Part shown: piece after piece, positions 50,301 through 59,534 of the stretch
How the letters are laid out: the number at the start of each line of letters is the position of its first letter
Numbering within the stretch: position 1 is the first letter of the stretch
Assembly (NCBI GenBank): GCA_001305115.1
Contig: BCAA01000007.1
Location: 1 to 64,000 of the forward strand
Source: Clostridia bacterium UC5.1-1E11
GTDB lineage: Bacteria > Bacillota > Clostridia > Oscillospirales > Acutalibacteraceae
DNA: 64,000 bases
Reading direction: 5' to 3'
Notes under the pieces: generated by a model
Told to the model about the DNA's origin: nothing
The model's input: the letters and a program-made list of their open reading frames with translations, nothing else
Database searches by the model: none
Translations under genes and position numbers: made by a program

Positions 50301-51752
50301 GAGCAGTAGCCGGTCCTCTGGAATCATTCGCTGCATAAATCTCATTTCCTAGGGACCACATAATAATGGACGGGAAATTCTTTCCACGGTTCACCATGGT
50401 CTTGAGGTCAAACTCTGCCCATGTCTGGCCAGGCTTGGCTGTTGGATCGGTCGCTTCCACTTCAAAAAAGCGTTTGCCATAATCATAATTTTTTTGCCCT
50501 GATACCATGAGTCAAATGCCTCGTCAATCACCATCAATCCTAGTTCGTCACATACCTGCAACAGCTCGTCCGACGCTGGGTTGTGTGTGACACGGATGGC
50601 ATTGACGCCCATCCCTTTGAGGATTTCCATCTGGCGCTGAACCGCGCGGTAATTCGACACCGCACCTAATGCGCCCTGGTCATGGTGCATGCACATACCC
50701 TGAAGCTTCATCCACTCACCGTTGAGATAGAATCCATCATTGACCGTGAACTCTGTCCAACGGAAACCGAAACGGCTCTCATAGCGGTCTGTTACAACGC
50801 CATCCACCAGAATTTCGGTGACCAGATTATATAGGTTCGGGTCTTCCGGCGACCACAAAGCCGGATTCGCAGCAGAAAGGACCTGCTCCACCGTCTCTGT
50901 CTCGCCAGCCGCAACCGTCACGGGTTCCGACTCCACTGGATCGATCAGAACACTGTCGTCGTCATACCCCACCATAGAGGTACGAACGGTAACGGCCGTC
51001 TCCTCCTCGGAATCGTTCTGTACCTGTGTCGCCACATTGACGGTAACGTCTTCATCGGAAGTATATTCCGCTTCCAGATCCGGCGTCGTAATCTTTGTAC
51101 CATAACGTGCTACGTGTACCGGCTCTGTAACCGTCAAATAAACGTCGCGATAAATACCGCTGCCAGAATACCAACGGCTGGTTGTACCTGCCATGCTGTC
51201 AATTTTATTTTCTGCCTGTACCGCGATCACATTCTCCGTTTTTCCATCGCAGACCACCAGGTCCGTGATGTCATAGGAGAACGGCGTGTAACCGTAGGGA
51301 TGGCGGGAAACCAATTCCCCGTTTACGTAGGTATAGCTATCCATATAGACACCGCCAAAGTCGACGGTGATCCGCTTTCCTTCCATCTCTGGGGGAAGGG
51401 TAAATGTCTTTCGATACCAACCGATGCCACCGGCCAAATGACCGATCTCCGATGTTGTAGCGCCATTGGTAAAATCTAATTCAATGCTCCAGTCGTGCGG
51501 TAAGGTCACGTTACGCCAGCTGGAATCATCAAAGTTTTTCTCCTCGGCCCCGGATGGGTCCCCCAAATAGAACTTCCAATCATCCACAAACAAAATCTGC
51601 CGGTCAAGTTCTGCGGTATCCTCTAAACGATTGACCGCCTCGGTAGTGCTGTCCTTCACCTGCTCCTCTGTAAAAGCCAGCGCACCGGTAAAACTGCCGG
51701 TGGCAATTGCTCCTGCCAGAAGCAGTGCCAGAAACCTTTTTCTCTGTTTCAC
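44398..51752 (-). CDS. Giant secreted GH2 beta-galactosidase-type enzyme with Ig, discoidin and FIVAR modules; one frameshift
   Basis: 2451 residues after correction, exported. GTG 51752 is 11 nt after AAGGAGG; signal peptide KQRKRFLALLLAGA to ALAF. GH2 sugar-binding (GGIGWYRKTFTLP), sandwich and TIM-barrel domains, with acid/base Glu in MWSLGNE and likely nucleophile Glu in YGAENS. Then a DUF4982-type domain, Big_4-type Ig domains (PETVMAIYSDGSKEEVPVEW is one), two F5/8-type discoidin-like domains (about residues 1040-1190 and 1520-1680), cadherin-like beta-sandwich repeats, four FIVAR-type helices, a Ser/Gly linker and the C-terminal module shared with the GH3 protein. It probably removes beta-galactose or a related sugar from host or plant glycans at the cell surface. 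The break at T7 50489-50495 (plus strand) is closed by one more base. Confidence 0.92.
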
Positions 51753-51852
51753 TTGTGTACAAACCTCCTTTTCCAAACATTTCTCTTCTTCATGTTTACT
51801 CTTTCCAAATTTCTTTTTGAAACATCTCCTCCTTCTCACATCTCAAACAGGG

Positions 51853-52174
51853 TACTTCCATCCCAACCTCCCAATAGCATCTCAACGGATAAAAATTTGC
51901 GGTTGTGCATAATGATTGGCAATGTTTCCCCTAAGATATTGTATATACTAGCATCTTTTCCTTTGAACTACAAGACTTGATACACAATCCTGTAAAAAAT
52001 TTCGCTATTTGTGCAACAAAAATATTATATTTCTTTTTCCTTTTTTCAAAAAATAAACCCACCGCAAAAATGCAATACTTGATTGCAGGTAAGCGGTGGA
52101 TTTTAGACCGAAAATCAAAGAATCGATCGCGTAAATAGGTTCGAAAAAATATAGTAAAAAACGGGTAGGCTGTA
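51853..52174. other. Upstream region of the GH2 gene
   Basis: AT-rich DNA without a gene; the GH2 promoter is expected here but no convincing hexamer pair was seen. Confidence 0.4.
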
Positions 52175-53247
52175 TCATATTTGTTTGCTTTGGAAATAGA
52201 GATGGTTGTTTTGACAGACTTTTGATTGTGGTCTACAAGCCCACGCCTTTTCATTATAGAAATTGGCCTTTTTGAGATTCCCTAAGCGATCATAGCATAC
52301 GCAAAGCTGTAAATAGGGAATATAGTCATAACAATCCGGTTGAACAAAGGCGCCAGAACGATCGTCCCTTTCTCGACTTGCCGCTGTTTCATACCAAAAA
52401 ATCGCCTGTGTGTATTGATCTCGGTCGAAGAAATGCTTTCCTATATCACAGCAGACTTCCGCTCTGGGTACATCCAGCTCTAAACTTTGCAACAGTGCGC
52501 GCAATGCGCCTGCTTCATTGCCCAACGCATATCGACAATAGGCCATTTGCCGGCACGCATCGATTTCGTTTTCCAACCACCCTGCTCCACTGTCTAAAAA
52601 GCCTGGAAGATTTTCTGTGCTTCTCCATATCTTCCATGGGTGTATAGTTCTCTCCCATAATAGAATTGTTCTCGCGGCGAAAGCACCTTTCCTTCTGCCA
52701 ATTGCTTTTCATAAATTCGCAAATTGCGGTCTGGGTCACCAGGGCCAACCTTTCGATGTGTAACCGCCGCAGTCCCATAGAGAATCGGTTGAATGGGAGT
52801 AATGACCTCATGCACGGCCCCTTCCCAGCACATTCCCTGTCCATTTCGGATGAGGCGTTCGCGGTAATAAGAAAAGGTCGGCTTTCCCTCCGCGTCAAAG
52901 GCGATCTGGTAGGGCAGCATGACCACACGAACACTGGGGTCCAAAGTTTCTTTTAAATGCATCAGCGCCTTTGCATCCTCATCAAGAAGGACGTCATCTG
53001 CGTCAAGCCACATGCAGTATTCCATCGTGGCTTTTGAAAACGAAAAATTTCTGGCAGCAGAAAAATCGTCCACCCACGGGAAGTCATAAATATGGCATGT
53101 ATATCGTTTGGCAATTTCCTTTGTACGATCCTCTGATCCGGTGTCCACAAGGATGATTTCATCCACAGCCTTGCTAACGGAATCAAGGCATCGTGCCAAA
53201 ACAGCCTCCTCATTTCGTACAATCATACATAAGCTGATGGTTACCAT
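52175..53247 (-). CDS. Family 2 glycosyltransferase with TPR-like C-terminus; one frameshift
   Basis: 357 residues after correction. ATG 53247 follows GGGGGG. The GT2 domain has ISLCMIVRNEEAVLARCLDS, ILVDTGSEDRT, FPWVDDFSAARNFSF and the DXD-type MWLDADDVL, then a TPR-like helical tail (YALGNEAGALRALLQSLELD and CVCYDRLGNLKKANFYNEKA). This is the SunS-like layout of glycosyltransferases with TPR repeats. The break is at A5 52596-52600 (plus strand); six would join QKIFQAFLDSGAGW. Acceptor unknown: a peptide, protein or cell-wall glycan. Confidence 0.9.
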
Positions 53248-53315
53248 CGCATTTGCCCCCCATCCTTTCGTCTGTTGGCATCCTATGCGGCAATCCTATT
53301 TTATGTGCCTATAAA

Positions 53316-53456
53316 GAAACGAGGGTGTCCCAAAAGTCATGAAATGACGGAAGGGTACCCTCGTTTTTTAGAAACTTAAATATTTTTCCAAACAAAAAGA
53401 GGATGTCCTTTTCCTATGAATCGAAAGATCCATCGTTTTGGGACACCCTCTTTTTT
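53316..53456. repeat. Dispersed double-hairpin repeat, copy C
   Basis: Same plan as copies A and B: ACGAGGGTGTCCC...GGGTACCCTCGT then AAAGAGGATGTCC...GGGACACCCTCTTTT. It lies 13 bp beyond the YbaK stop and may terminate it. Confidence 0.85.
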
Positions 53457-53468
53457 AAATCGTTTGTT

Positions 53469-54035
53469 CTAAGGATTTGGCATATCATCAGAAAGTGTTA
53501 CAAAGATCGGCTGATGGCCGGTATGCGGTAGAAAAATCTGAAAAATATCTTCCGTACGAATTTTAAGGCTGGATGTATTGAGACAGGGATGACAGCCGAA
53601 CCACGGCTCTTGTTGAATCTCACGGTCAACCAAGAGCTGAACCCGGTGTTGCAGATCATTCATAAGCGCCAAGATGCTGACTGAACCCGGCGTTACCCCT
53701 AACAGCTCTTCCATCTCTAGAGGTCCTGCAAAAGACAAGCGCGCACTGCCGATCTGAGAAGACAGTTCCTTTGTATGAAATGCTTTGCGTCCTGGCATCA
53801 CCAAAAGATAAAAACAGGTCTTTTGGCGGTTACAGAGAAACAGATTCTTGCAAATTTCCACGCCCAGGAGGGCTTCCACCTCCTCACAGTCGGCAATCGT
53901 CGCTGCCGTACTGTGATCCAATCGCTCATATGTGATTCCCAACCGATCCAAGAGATCATACACAGCGACTTCCCGAGCAGAACGTTCGGAATCGGTTGGC
54001 CGTCCCTGATAAATTTGCCGATCAATGAACTCCAT
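53469..54035 (-). CDS. YbaK/ProX-type aminoacyl-tRNA deacylase
   Basis: 188 residues. ATG 54035 follows GGGAGG. The ProX-like layout is visible: YDLLDRLGITYERLDHSTAA, GVEICKNLFLCNRQKTCFYL (with the conserved Lys), ELSSQIGSARLSFAGPLEME, GVTPGSVSILALMND and a C-terminal HPCLNTSSLKI block. Such stand-alone editing proteins hydrolyse Ala-tRNAPro. Frame intact. Confidence 0.9.
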   Translation of the reverse strand: MEFIDRQIYQGRPTDSERSAREVAVYDLLDRLGITYERLDHSTAATIADCEEVEALLGVEICKNLFLCNRQKTCFYLLVMPGRKAFHTKELSSQIGSARLSFAGPLEMEELLGVTPGSVSILALMNDLQHRVQLLVDREIQQEPWFGCHPCLNTSSLKIRTEDIFQIFLPHTGHQPIFVTLSDDMPNP

Positions 54036-54084
54036 CGAAGTCCTCCCTTTCACAGACCAATGAGCGCGCCTGGCCCCCTCTATC

Positions 54085-55149
54085 CTAAGCGTCTAGCTGT
54101 TCTTCCAACTGTTTTTCGGTTTCTAAGAAACACTGCATCAGCATGGGATTGAATGCTCCACATTCGCCCTGCTGAATCATTCGAACAGCCTCTTGGTGTG
54201 AATAGGGAGGTTTATAAATACGTTCACTCACAAGCGCATCATACACATCTGCCAGCGACACCACTTGTGCAGCTAAAGGAATTGCATTGCCGGTCAGACC
54301 GTCGGGATATCCCTGTCCATCCCAACGCTCATGATGAGAACGGCAAATCTCATAACAATAAGTAATCAAGGGATCATCCTGTACATAAGCAAGGCTATTT
54401 AATAAATCACAACCATAGACCGTATGTTTCTGCATAATAGCGAATTCTTCTTCTGTCAGTTTTCCCGGCTTTAATAGTACGGAATCGGGAATTGCGATCT
54501 TTCCAATGTCATGCATCGCAGATGCACAGACAATGGTCTCGATCTGTTCCTCGTCCAATCCCAGTTCTCTATGGGACTGTGCCAAATGGCGAAGCAGCAA
54601 TTCTGTGATTCCACGAATCCGCCGGATATGCTGCCCAGACTCTCCGTTTCGGAATTCCACCGCCGTGCTGAGCGCGTCGATGATAAAGGTATATGTACGG
54701 CGCAGCTTGCGCGCCTGCTGTTTCAGAACCTGGGTCTGGCGGTTCACTAAGTTTTCTAGATGTAAGCGGTGCGCGTATAACTCCATGATGTTCTGGACAC
54801 GCCGGCGCACAATTTCCTCCTGGTAGGGTCTACAGATAATGTCAACCATCCCCCTATCATATCCACGCAAAACCGTCGTGTCCAGGGGCTGGGAGGTAAT
54901 CATAACCACCGGAATTCGATCCGTCCAATGCAATTCCGACAGGGTACACAGCACATCAAAGCCGTCAAATGTCCTTTCATCCATATCGAGCAGTATGGCT
55001 GCTACACAATCGTGCCGGGTTTCCAGAAATTGCAATACCTGCTCCTCATTGTCCGCTTCCTGGCTAGAATAAGTGTCTTGGAACAATTTGCGCAGGCTGT
55101 CCCGTTCCGGTCCCGCATTGCCCACGAAGAGAATTGCTTTTGACTCCAC
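54085..55149 (-). CDS. Response regulator with HD-GYP output domain
   Basis: 354 residues, starting with GTG 55149 after AGAGG. A receiver domain (about 1-120; AAILLDMDE with the phospho-acceptor Asp, VVMITSQP) is followed by a coiled coil and an HD-GYP domain: HDIGKIAIPDSVLLKPGKLT, HTVYGCDLL, CRSHHERWDGQGYPDGLTGN and SLADVYDAL. The full HD and GYP motifs suggest an active cyclic-di-GMP phosphodiesterase. The cognate kinase is not adjacent. Confidence 0.93.
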   Translation of the reverse strand: MESKAILFVGNAGPERDSLRKLFQDTYSSQEADNEEQVLQFLETRHDCVAAILLDMDERTFDGFDVLCTLSELHWTDRIPVVMITSQPLDTTVLRGYDRGMVDIICRPYQEEIVRRRVQNIMELYAHRLHLENLVNRQTQVLKQQARKLRRTYTFIIDALSTAVEFRNGESGQHIRRIRGITELLLRHLAQSHRELGLDEEQIETIVCASAMHDIGKIAIPDSVLLKPGKLTEEEFAIMQKHTVYGCDLLNSLAYVQDDPLITYCYEICRSHHERWDGQGYPDGLTGNAIPLAAQVVSLADVYDALVSERIYKPPYSHQEAVRMIQQGECGAFNPMLMQCFLETEKQLEEQLDA

Positions 55150-55350
55150 GCTTTCGCCGCCTCTCTTATACGCTCAAACCGCCAAAATATGGCCTTTCTT
55201 TTCATTATACTGTAAGTAAAAAGGCTTTACAAGTATCGTACAAGACAAAAAAACGTCACTTTGTGGAATAGAATACACGGTTCATCCCCTAAAACCACTC
55301 TACATTCAGCCAAATTGGTGTACATATAGCAGAAAATGGTATCTCTCCTT

Positions 55351-56901
55351 TTATTCTGCACAGTTCGAGCCATAATGCCGCTTAATCTTTCGAGAGGTTG
55401 TCTTTTCAAATTCGGTATTGCGCAACTTAATACGGCGCACTTGCTTAAACATCGGCAGTGACCGATTCATTTCGTCCATGTGGTCAGACAGTTCCTTCTG
55501 TATATCCTGAATGCGCTTTTTCGCCACATAGTCTTCATTGGGGTAGATTTCCGCGGTAATCTGCCCCTCTTCTTCATACACCAATACCTCTGCAACCAAG
55601 GGGTCCTCGCTGATTCGATTCTCCAGTTCCTCGGGGGAAACATTCTCGCCATTGCTCAAGATAATCAAATTTTTCTTTCGGCCTGTAATATAAAGGAATT
55701 GCTCGTCATCCACATAGCCAAGGTCCCCCGTACGCAGCCAGCCGTCCACCAGTGTTTCTCTGGTCGCTTCTTCGTTCTTATAGTAGCCCAACATCACGGA
55801 ACTACTCTTTACCCAAATCTCGCCATCTACGACCTTTGCTTCACACCCAGGCAACAGTTTCCCAACAGAATCCTCTTTGATACATGTCTCTGAATTGCGG
55901 CTGATGCAAGGTGCACATTCTGTCATTCCATAACCCTGTACTAAATTGATATTTAATTCTCGGAACTTTTCAATCATCTCCGGATTTAAATAGGCGCCAC
56001 CGCAGTAAATCGTGCGTAGATTCCCCCCAAAAGCGGCCTTTGCGATCACCTTTTTGGGGATGACCAAGGATTTCTTTGCTGCTTCACAGACCTGATTATA
56101 CATCACTTGCGCAATCATAGGGACTACCAACATGGTATTGGGCTTAAAAACTTGCAAGTTCTTCGCAATACGCATCAAAGAGTCATTGATACAGATGGTT
56201 GAACCCAGCTGAAGCCCTTTGAGAATGTCACAGGTAAAGCAATAAGCATGGTGAATCGGAAGGACTGTCATCAATACCGCTGTACCAGGTTCAATCCCCA
56301 TCTCTAAGTGCACAACATTGTCAATCAAATTGCGATGATTCAGCATCACACCTTTGCTCTTTCCTGTTGTACCGGAAGTATACATAATTACACTGAGTTT
56401 TTCGCGATCTATAGGTTCATCAAATGCTCCGCAATTTTCCTCTAAGCAGCGGCGCAAAGACCACACATCCTCTCCATGCGCCTCCCGCTGCATCTCAAAA
56501 TAAGACGTAACCTGTGGACAATCGCGCCGCACCTGCGCTGCAATGTCTGCATAACTGCTGTCATATACCAATACCTCGACGTCCGCCCGATGGAGCTCGT
56601 CGCAAATGTCGGCTGCCGGAAGTTCCTTATCGATTGGTACAACAACGCCCCCGGAGTTTACTGTGCCAAAATATCCTACAATCCATTCATAACTCGTCGG
56701 TCCCAAGAGCGCCACATGTTTTCCCCTCAGCGCATACTTCTCCAGTGTCCGGCTAAAGGCCTCACTATCCGCTTTAAGCGCGATGTATGATTTATCAATG
56801 ATCTCCTTTTTCTGCTTTGTGCGAATGGCAATCTTTTCTCCATACATTTCCGCGGAAAAGTCAATTAAGTCTTTCAGGTTTCGCAGTTGGTTCATATTCA
56901 T
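55351..56901 (-). CDS. AMP-dependent acyl (or aminoacyl) ligase
   Basis: 516 residues. ATG 56901 has AGGAGG 8 nt upstream. ANL-superfamily core motifs: MYTSGTTGKSKGVMLNHRNL (P-loop), QGYGMTECAPCISRN, DGWLRTGDLGYVDDEQFLYI, TGRKKNLIILSNGENVSPEE and a C-terminal Lys-containing TTSRKIKR. It overlaps the PPTase gene by 41 bp and belongs to a three-gene operon with an acyl carrier protein, so it most likely loads an acid onto that carrier. The acid is not predictable. Confidence 0.9.
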   Translation of the reverse strand: MNMNQLRNLKDLIDFSAEMYGEKIAIRTKQKKEIIDKSYIALKADSEAFSRTLEKYALRGKHVALLGPTSYEWIVGYFGTVNSGGVVVPIDKELPAADICDELHRADVEVLVYDSSYADIAAQVRRDCPQVTSYFEMQREAHGEDVWSLRRCLEENCGAFDEPIDREKLSVIMYTSGTTGKSKGVMLNHRNLIDNVVHLEMGIEPGTAVLMTVLPIHHAYCFTCDILKGLQLGSTICINDSLMRIAKNLQVFKPNTMLVVPMIAQVMYNQVCEAAKKSLVIPKKVIAKAAFGGNLRTIYCGGAYLNPEMIEKFRELNINLVQGYGMTECAPCISRNSETCIKEDSVGKLLPGCEAKVVDGEIWVKSSSVMLGYYKNEEATRETLVDGWLRTGDLGYVDDEQFLYITGRKKNLIILSNGENVSPEELENRISEDPLVAEVLVYEEEGQITAEIYPNEDYVAKKRIQDIQKELSDHMDEMNRSLPMFKQVRRIKLRNTEFEKTTSRKIKRHYGSNCAE

Positions 56902-57472
56902 AGGAAATACCTCCTGTCTGTTCCGGCAAGTGCCGTAAGAATACCATTGTCTGCGCTTGCTCTGTCCCCCTTTGGCAAGCGGACAAAATAAATCCACTTC
57001 TTAAAACCGTTTGCGCAAACGAAAATCCAGCAACATTACATGTGGGAACCGGTCCCAGTTGAAAATGGATTTCTCGAAACGGATAACCAATCCCCACACC
57101 CAATGCTTTTCCATAGCTTTCCTTTAACGTCCAAAAGCGAAAAAATAAATCCTCTCGATTTTCGCTTTTTAAAAGCTGTTCTTGTTCAGACGGTGCCAAA
57201 ATACGCCGCGGCATCCGTGGGGGATAGAGACGGATTTTCTCAACATCCACGCCAACCTCTGTGTGACTCACTGCACAGGCTACCAACCCTGCGCAATGGC
57301 TAATGTTGAACAAGATTCCCGGATAATTGCGCAAGAAGGGCTTTCCCTGCGGTGTTCGGGCCAACAATAGGTTTCCGGTCAACCGATACTTCTCATACAA
57401 CACCCAAGAAAGCAGCGTATAAGCGGCTGAATGCTCCCCCATGCCATGGGGAATCGAGCAGGCATAGATCAT
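56861..57472 (-). CDS. Sfp-type 4'-phosphopantetheinyl transferase
   Basis: 203 residues. Family motifs: FLRNYPGILFNISHCAGLVA, GVDVEKIR (Mg2+ binding) and FRFWTLKESYGKALGVGIG. It attaches the phosphopantetheine arm of CoA to the carrier protein. Its ATG at 57472 overlaps the ACP stop (ATGA), and its end overlaps the ligase gene, so the three are translationally coupled. The most likely client is the carrier directly upstream. Confidence 0.93.
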   Translation of the reverse strand: MIYACSIPHGMGEHSAAYTLLSWVLYEKYRLTGNLLLARTPQGKPFLRNYPGILFNISHCAGLVACAVSHTEVGVDVEKIRLYPPRMPRRILAPSEQEQLLKSENREDLFFRFWTLKESYGKALGVGIGYPFREIHFQLGPVPTCNVAGFSFAQTVLRSGFILSACQRGTEQAQTMVFLRHLPEQTGGISYEYEPTAKPERLN

Positions 57473-57699
57473 TCTTCCGTCAAAGTAGCGATGTAATGCA
57501 ATGCCTCTTGTACCGTTTTGATTTTAGCCGCTTCACGCTCGTCCACTTCAATGTCAAACACATCTTCCACTTCCCCGACCAGACACATAAACTCATAAGA
57601 ATTGAACCCCAGATCCTCTACAAATCTGGAATCTTCATGAATGTCCTCATCTGCAACCTGGACATAATTTCGGATAATCTCTTTCATCTGTTCAAACAT
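57469..57699 (-). CDS. Acyl carrier protein of a small dedicated operon
   Basis: 76 residues. ATG 57699 follows AAAGGAGG. PP-binding domain with the attachment Ser in DLGFNSYEFMCLVGEVEDVF; acidic helices, as in ACPs. LGFNS replaces the usual LGxDS, a sign of a specialised carrier rather than the fatty-acid synthase one. First gene of the ACP/PPTase/ligase operon. Confidence 0.93.
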   Translation of the reverse strand: MFEQMKEIIRNYVQVADEDIHEDSRFVEDLGFNSYEFMCLVGEVEDVFDIEVDEREAAKIKTVQEALHYIATLTEE

Positions 57700-58035
57700 G
57701 TTTAAACTCCTCCTTTTACGCGCTCTCAATTTCCATGATGAGGCCATGGAAATTTCTGGCTATATCTGGATTATAGCCTTGCAGAAAAAAAGTTTTCAAT
57801 AGCCGAGGTATCAAGCTTTTTCGGTTTGTTTTCAGGAGGTTTGTGAAAGAGGTACAGTTTCGACAAAAATAGAGTTTATTTAGCTTTCCCTGTAAAGAAA
57901 AAGCTTTTTAACGGTTCACCAATTATCAATTTATTTTTGCGTCTATTCATTGTATAATGGATAATAGCAAACTGGAAGGATTTACAAATGTGCAGTAGAT
58001 GCTGCCAAAACTACCAACCAATAGGAGGTATACAA

Positions 58036-58867
58036 ATGGACTTATTCGAACTCCTGAAAGCCGCCATCCTTGGAATCATCGAGGGAATTACGGAGTGGCT
58101 GCCCATCAGTAGCACCGGCCATATGATTCTGGCCGACGAGTTTATTAAGCTCAACACTTCACAGGCTTTTAAGGACATGTTTTTGGTTGTGATTCAGCTC
58201 GGCGCCATTCTTGCCGTTGTTGTGCTGTATTTTCATAAGCTGAATCCCTTTTCGCCCAAAAAATCGCAGCAGGAAAAGCGCGATACTTTTACGCTTTGGG
58301 GAAAAGTCATTGTCTCCTGTCTGCCAGCGGCTGTGATCGGTCTGCTCTTTGACGATTTAATCGAAAGCACTTTTTTTTAATTATGTCACAGTAGCCGTTA
58401 TGTTGATTCTTTACGGCGTATTGTTCATCCTTGTAGAAAATTGGAATAAGCGCCGTAAGCCTAAAGTAGAAACGCTCTCTGACCTTTCCTACTGTACTGC
58501 ATTCTGCATTGGCTTGTTTCAAGTGTTGGCATTAATTCCAGGGACCTCCCGTTCGGGTGCAACGATTCTTGGCGGTATATTACTTGGTGCATCCCGTACA
58601 GTATCGGCGGAATTCACATTCTTCTTAGCTATCCCAGTGATGTTTGGGGCAAGCCTCTTGAAAATGTTGAAGTTTGGATTTACATATTCCGGTATGGAGA
58701 TCGCCATTCTCTTAACCGGTATGATTGTCGCATTTGCGGTTTCAATTCTTGCCATTAAGTTCCTGATGGGATACATCAAAAAGCACGATTTTAAAGCCTT
58801 TGGATACTATCGTATCATTTTGGGGGCACTTGTCTTGCTGTATTTCTTAGTCTTTGCCAACGTTTGA
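58036..58867 (+). CDS. uppP: Undecaprenyl-diphosphatase UppP (BacA); one frameshift
   Basis: 276 residues after correction, the normal length. Integral membrane enzyme that recycles undecaprenyl diphosphate for peptidoglycan synthesis. ATG 58036 follows AGGAGG. Motifs: [20 protein letters not shown] (catalytic Glu/Ser-rich loop) and [20 protein letters not shown] (Arg), plus eight membrane helices. The frame breaks at T8 58371-58378, where seven T would read [21 protein letters not shown] lies near 57952. Confidence 0.95.
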
Positions 58868-59011
58868 TTTACAATTTGAAATATATAAATATAATAATAC
58901 AAATTGTTTATTTTATAAGTGTTCTTTGTCGTTGTTCAAACAAAATTCCTTCTTCGTGCCGATATACCTAGTTCAATTAAATGCTATTAAAACGGCTTTA
59001 ACAGAAATCAA

Positions 59012-59057
59012 AAAAGACCTCCGCTCTTCGTAATCGAACGATTTGCGGAGGTCTTTT
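59012..59057 (+). terminator. Terminator of uppP
   Basis: Perfect stem AAAAGACCTCCGC/GCGGAGGTCTTTT followed by GTTTTGTT. Confidence 0.9.
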
Positions 59058-59107
59058 GTTTTGTTGGTATTCTGTGAAACGTCACATAGATGATCTTCGA
59101 TCTTTCG

Positions 59108-59452
59108 TTAAAAGTTATTTCCGTTCCATCCCCAGTAGGCAACTTCCTCGTATTTTACATAAATCCGATTGGGGGCGATTTGCAACTCCTTACTCAGTAT
59201 GTCTGTTATGGCCGCAGTCATTTTATTATAAACGCCTCCGTTGGCCTTTCCATAAATCTTTACTTCTACAAAAGCCGCCGGCTGGTCACAATTCCCTTGA
59301 AAATAGATTTTACAACCATCTTCAAAGGTAAGCATCAGCCAATTTTCGCTTTTCCCTGGAATCAGGGAAATTGCCTTTCCCAACTCCGTTTTAATGGTTT
59401 TTTCCTGTTGCTCCGTCATTTTTACGCTGACCTTCGTCTGAATACATGGCAT
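59108..59452 (-). CDS. MIF-superfamily tautomerase (macrophage migration inhibitory factor homologue)
   Basis: 114 residues. ATG 59452 has AAAGGAGG upstream and places Pro at position 2 (MPCIQTKVSV), the catalytic base of phenylpyruvate tautomerases after Met removal. The other hallmarks are SLIPGKSENWLMLTF (active-site Lys and Ile), YGKANGGVYNKMTAAITDIL and the final YWGWNGNNF. The length equals animal MIF. It was annotated from motifs. In gut bacteria such proteins are of interest because mammalian MIF is a cytokine. No signal peptide. It stands downstream of thpR and the GIY-YIG gene, 80 bp away. Confidence 0.92.
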   Translation of the reverse strand: MPCIQTKVSVKMTEQQEKTIKTELGKAISLIPGKSENWLMLTFEDGCKIYFQGNCDQPAAFVEVKIYGKANGGVYNKMTAAITDILSKELQIAPNRIYVKYEEVAYWGWNGNNF

Positions 59453-59534
59453 GGTAGTAATTCCTCCTTTAATTTCATCCATACGCCATTATACTAAGCG
59501 TTATTTTTCAAAAGTATATCACAAATAGTCCTCT

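Noticed and set aside
50391-50508. Programmed frameshift at the seven-base homopolymer in the GH2 gene
   Set aside because: No stimulatory structure or benefit is evident, and the same defect type occurs in ten unrelated genes, which points to sequencing error.
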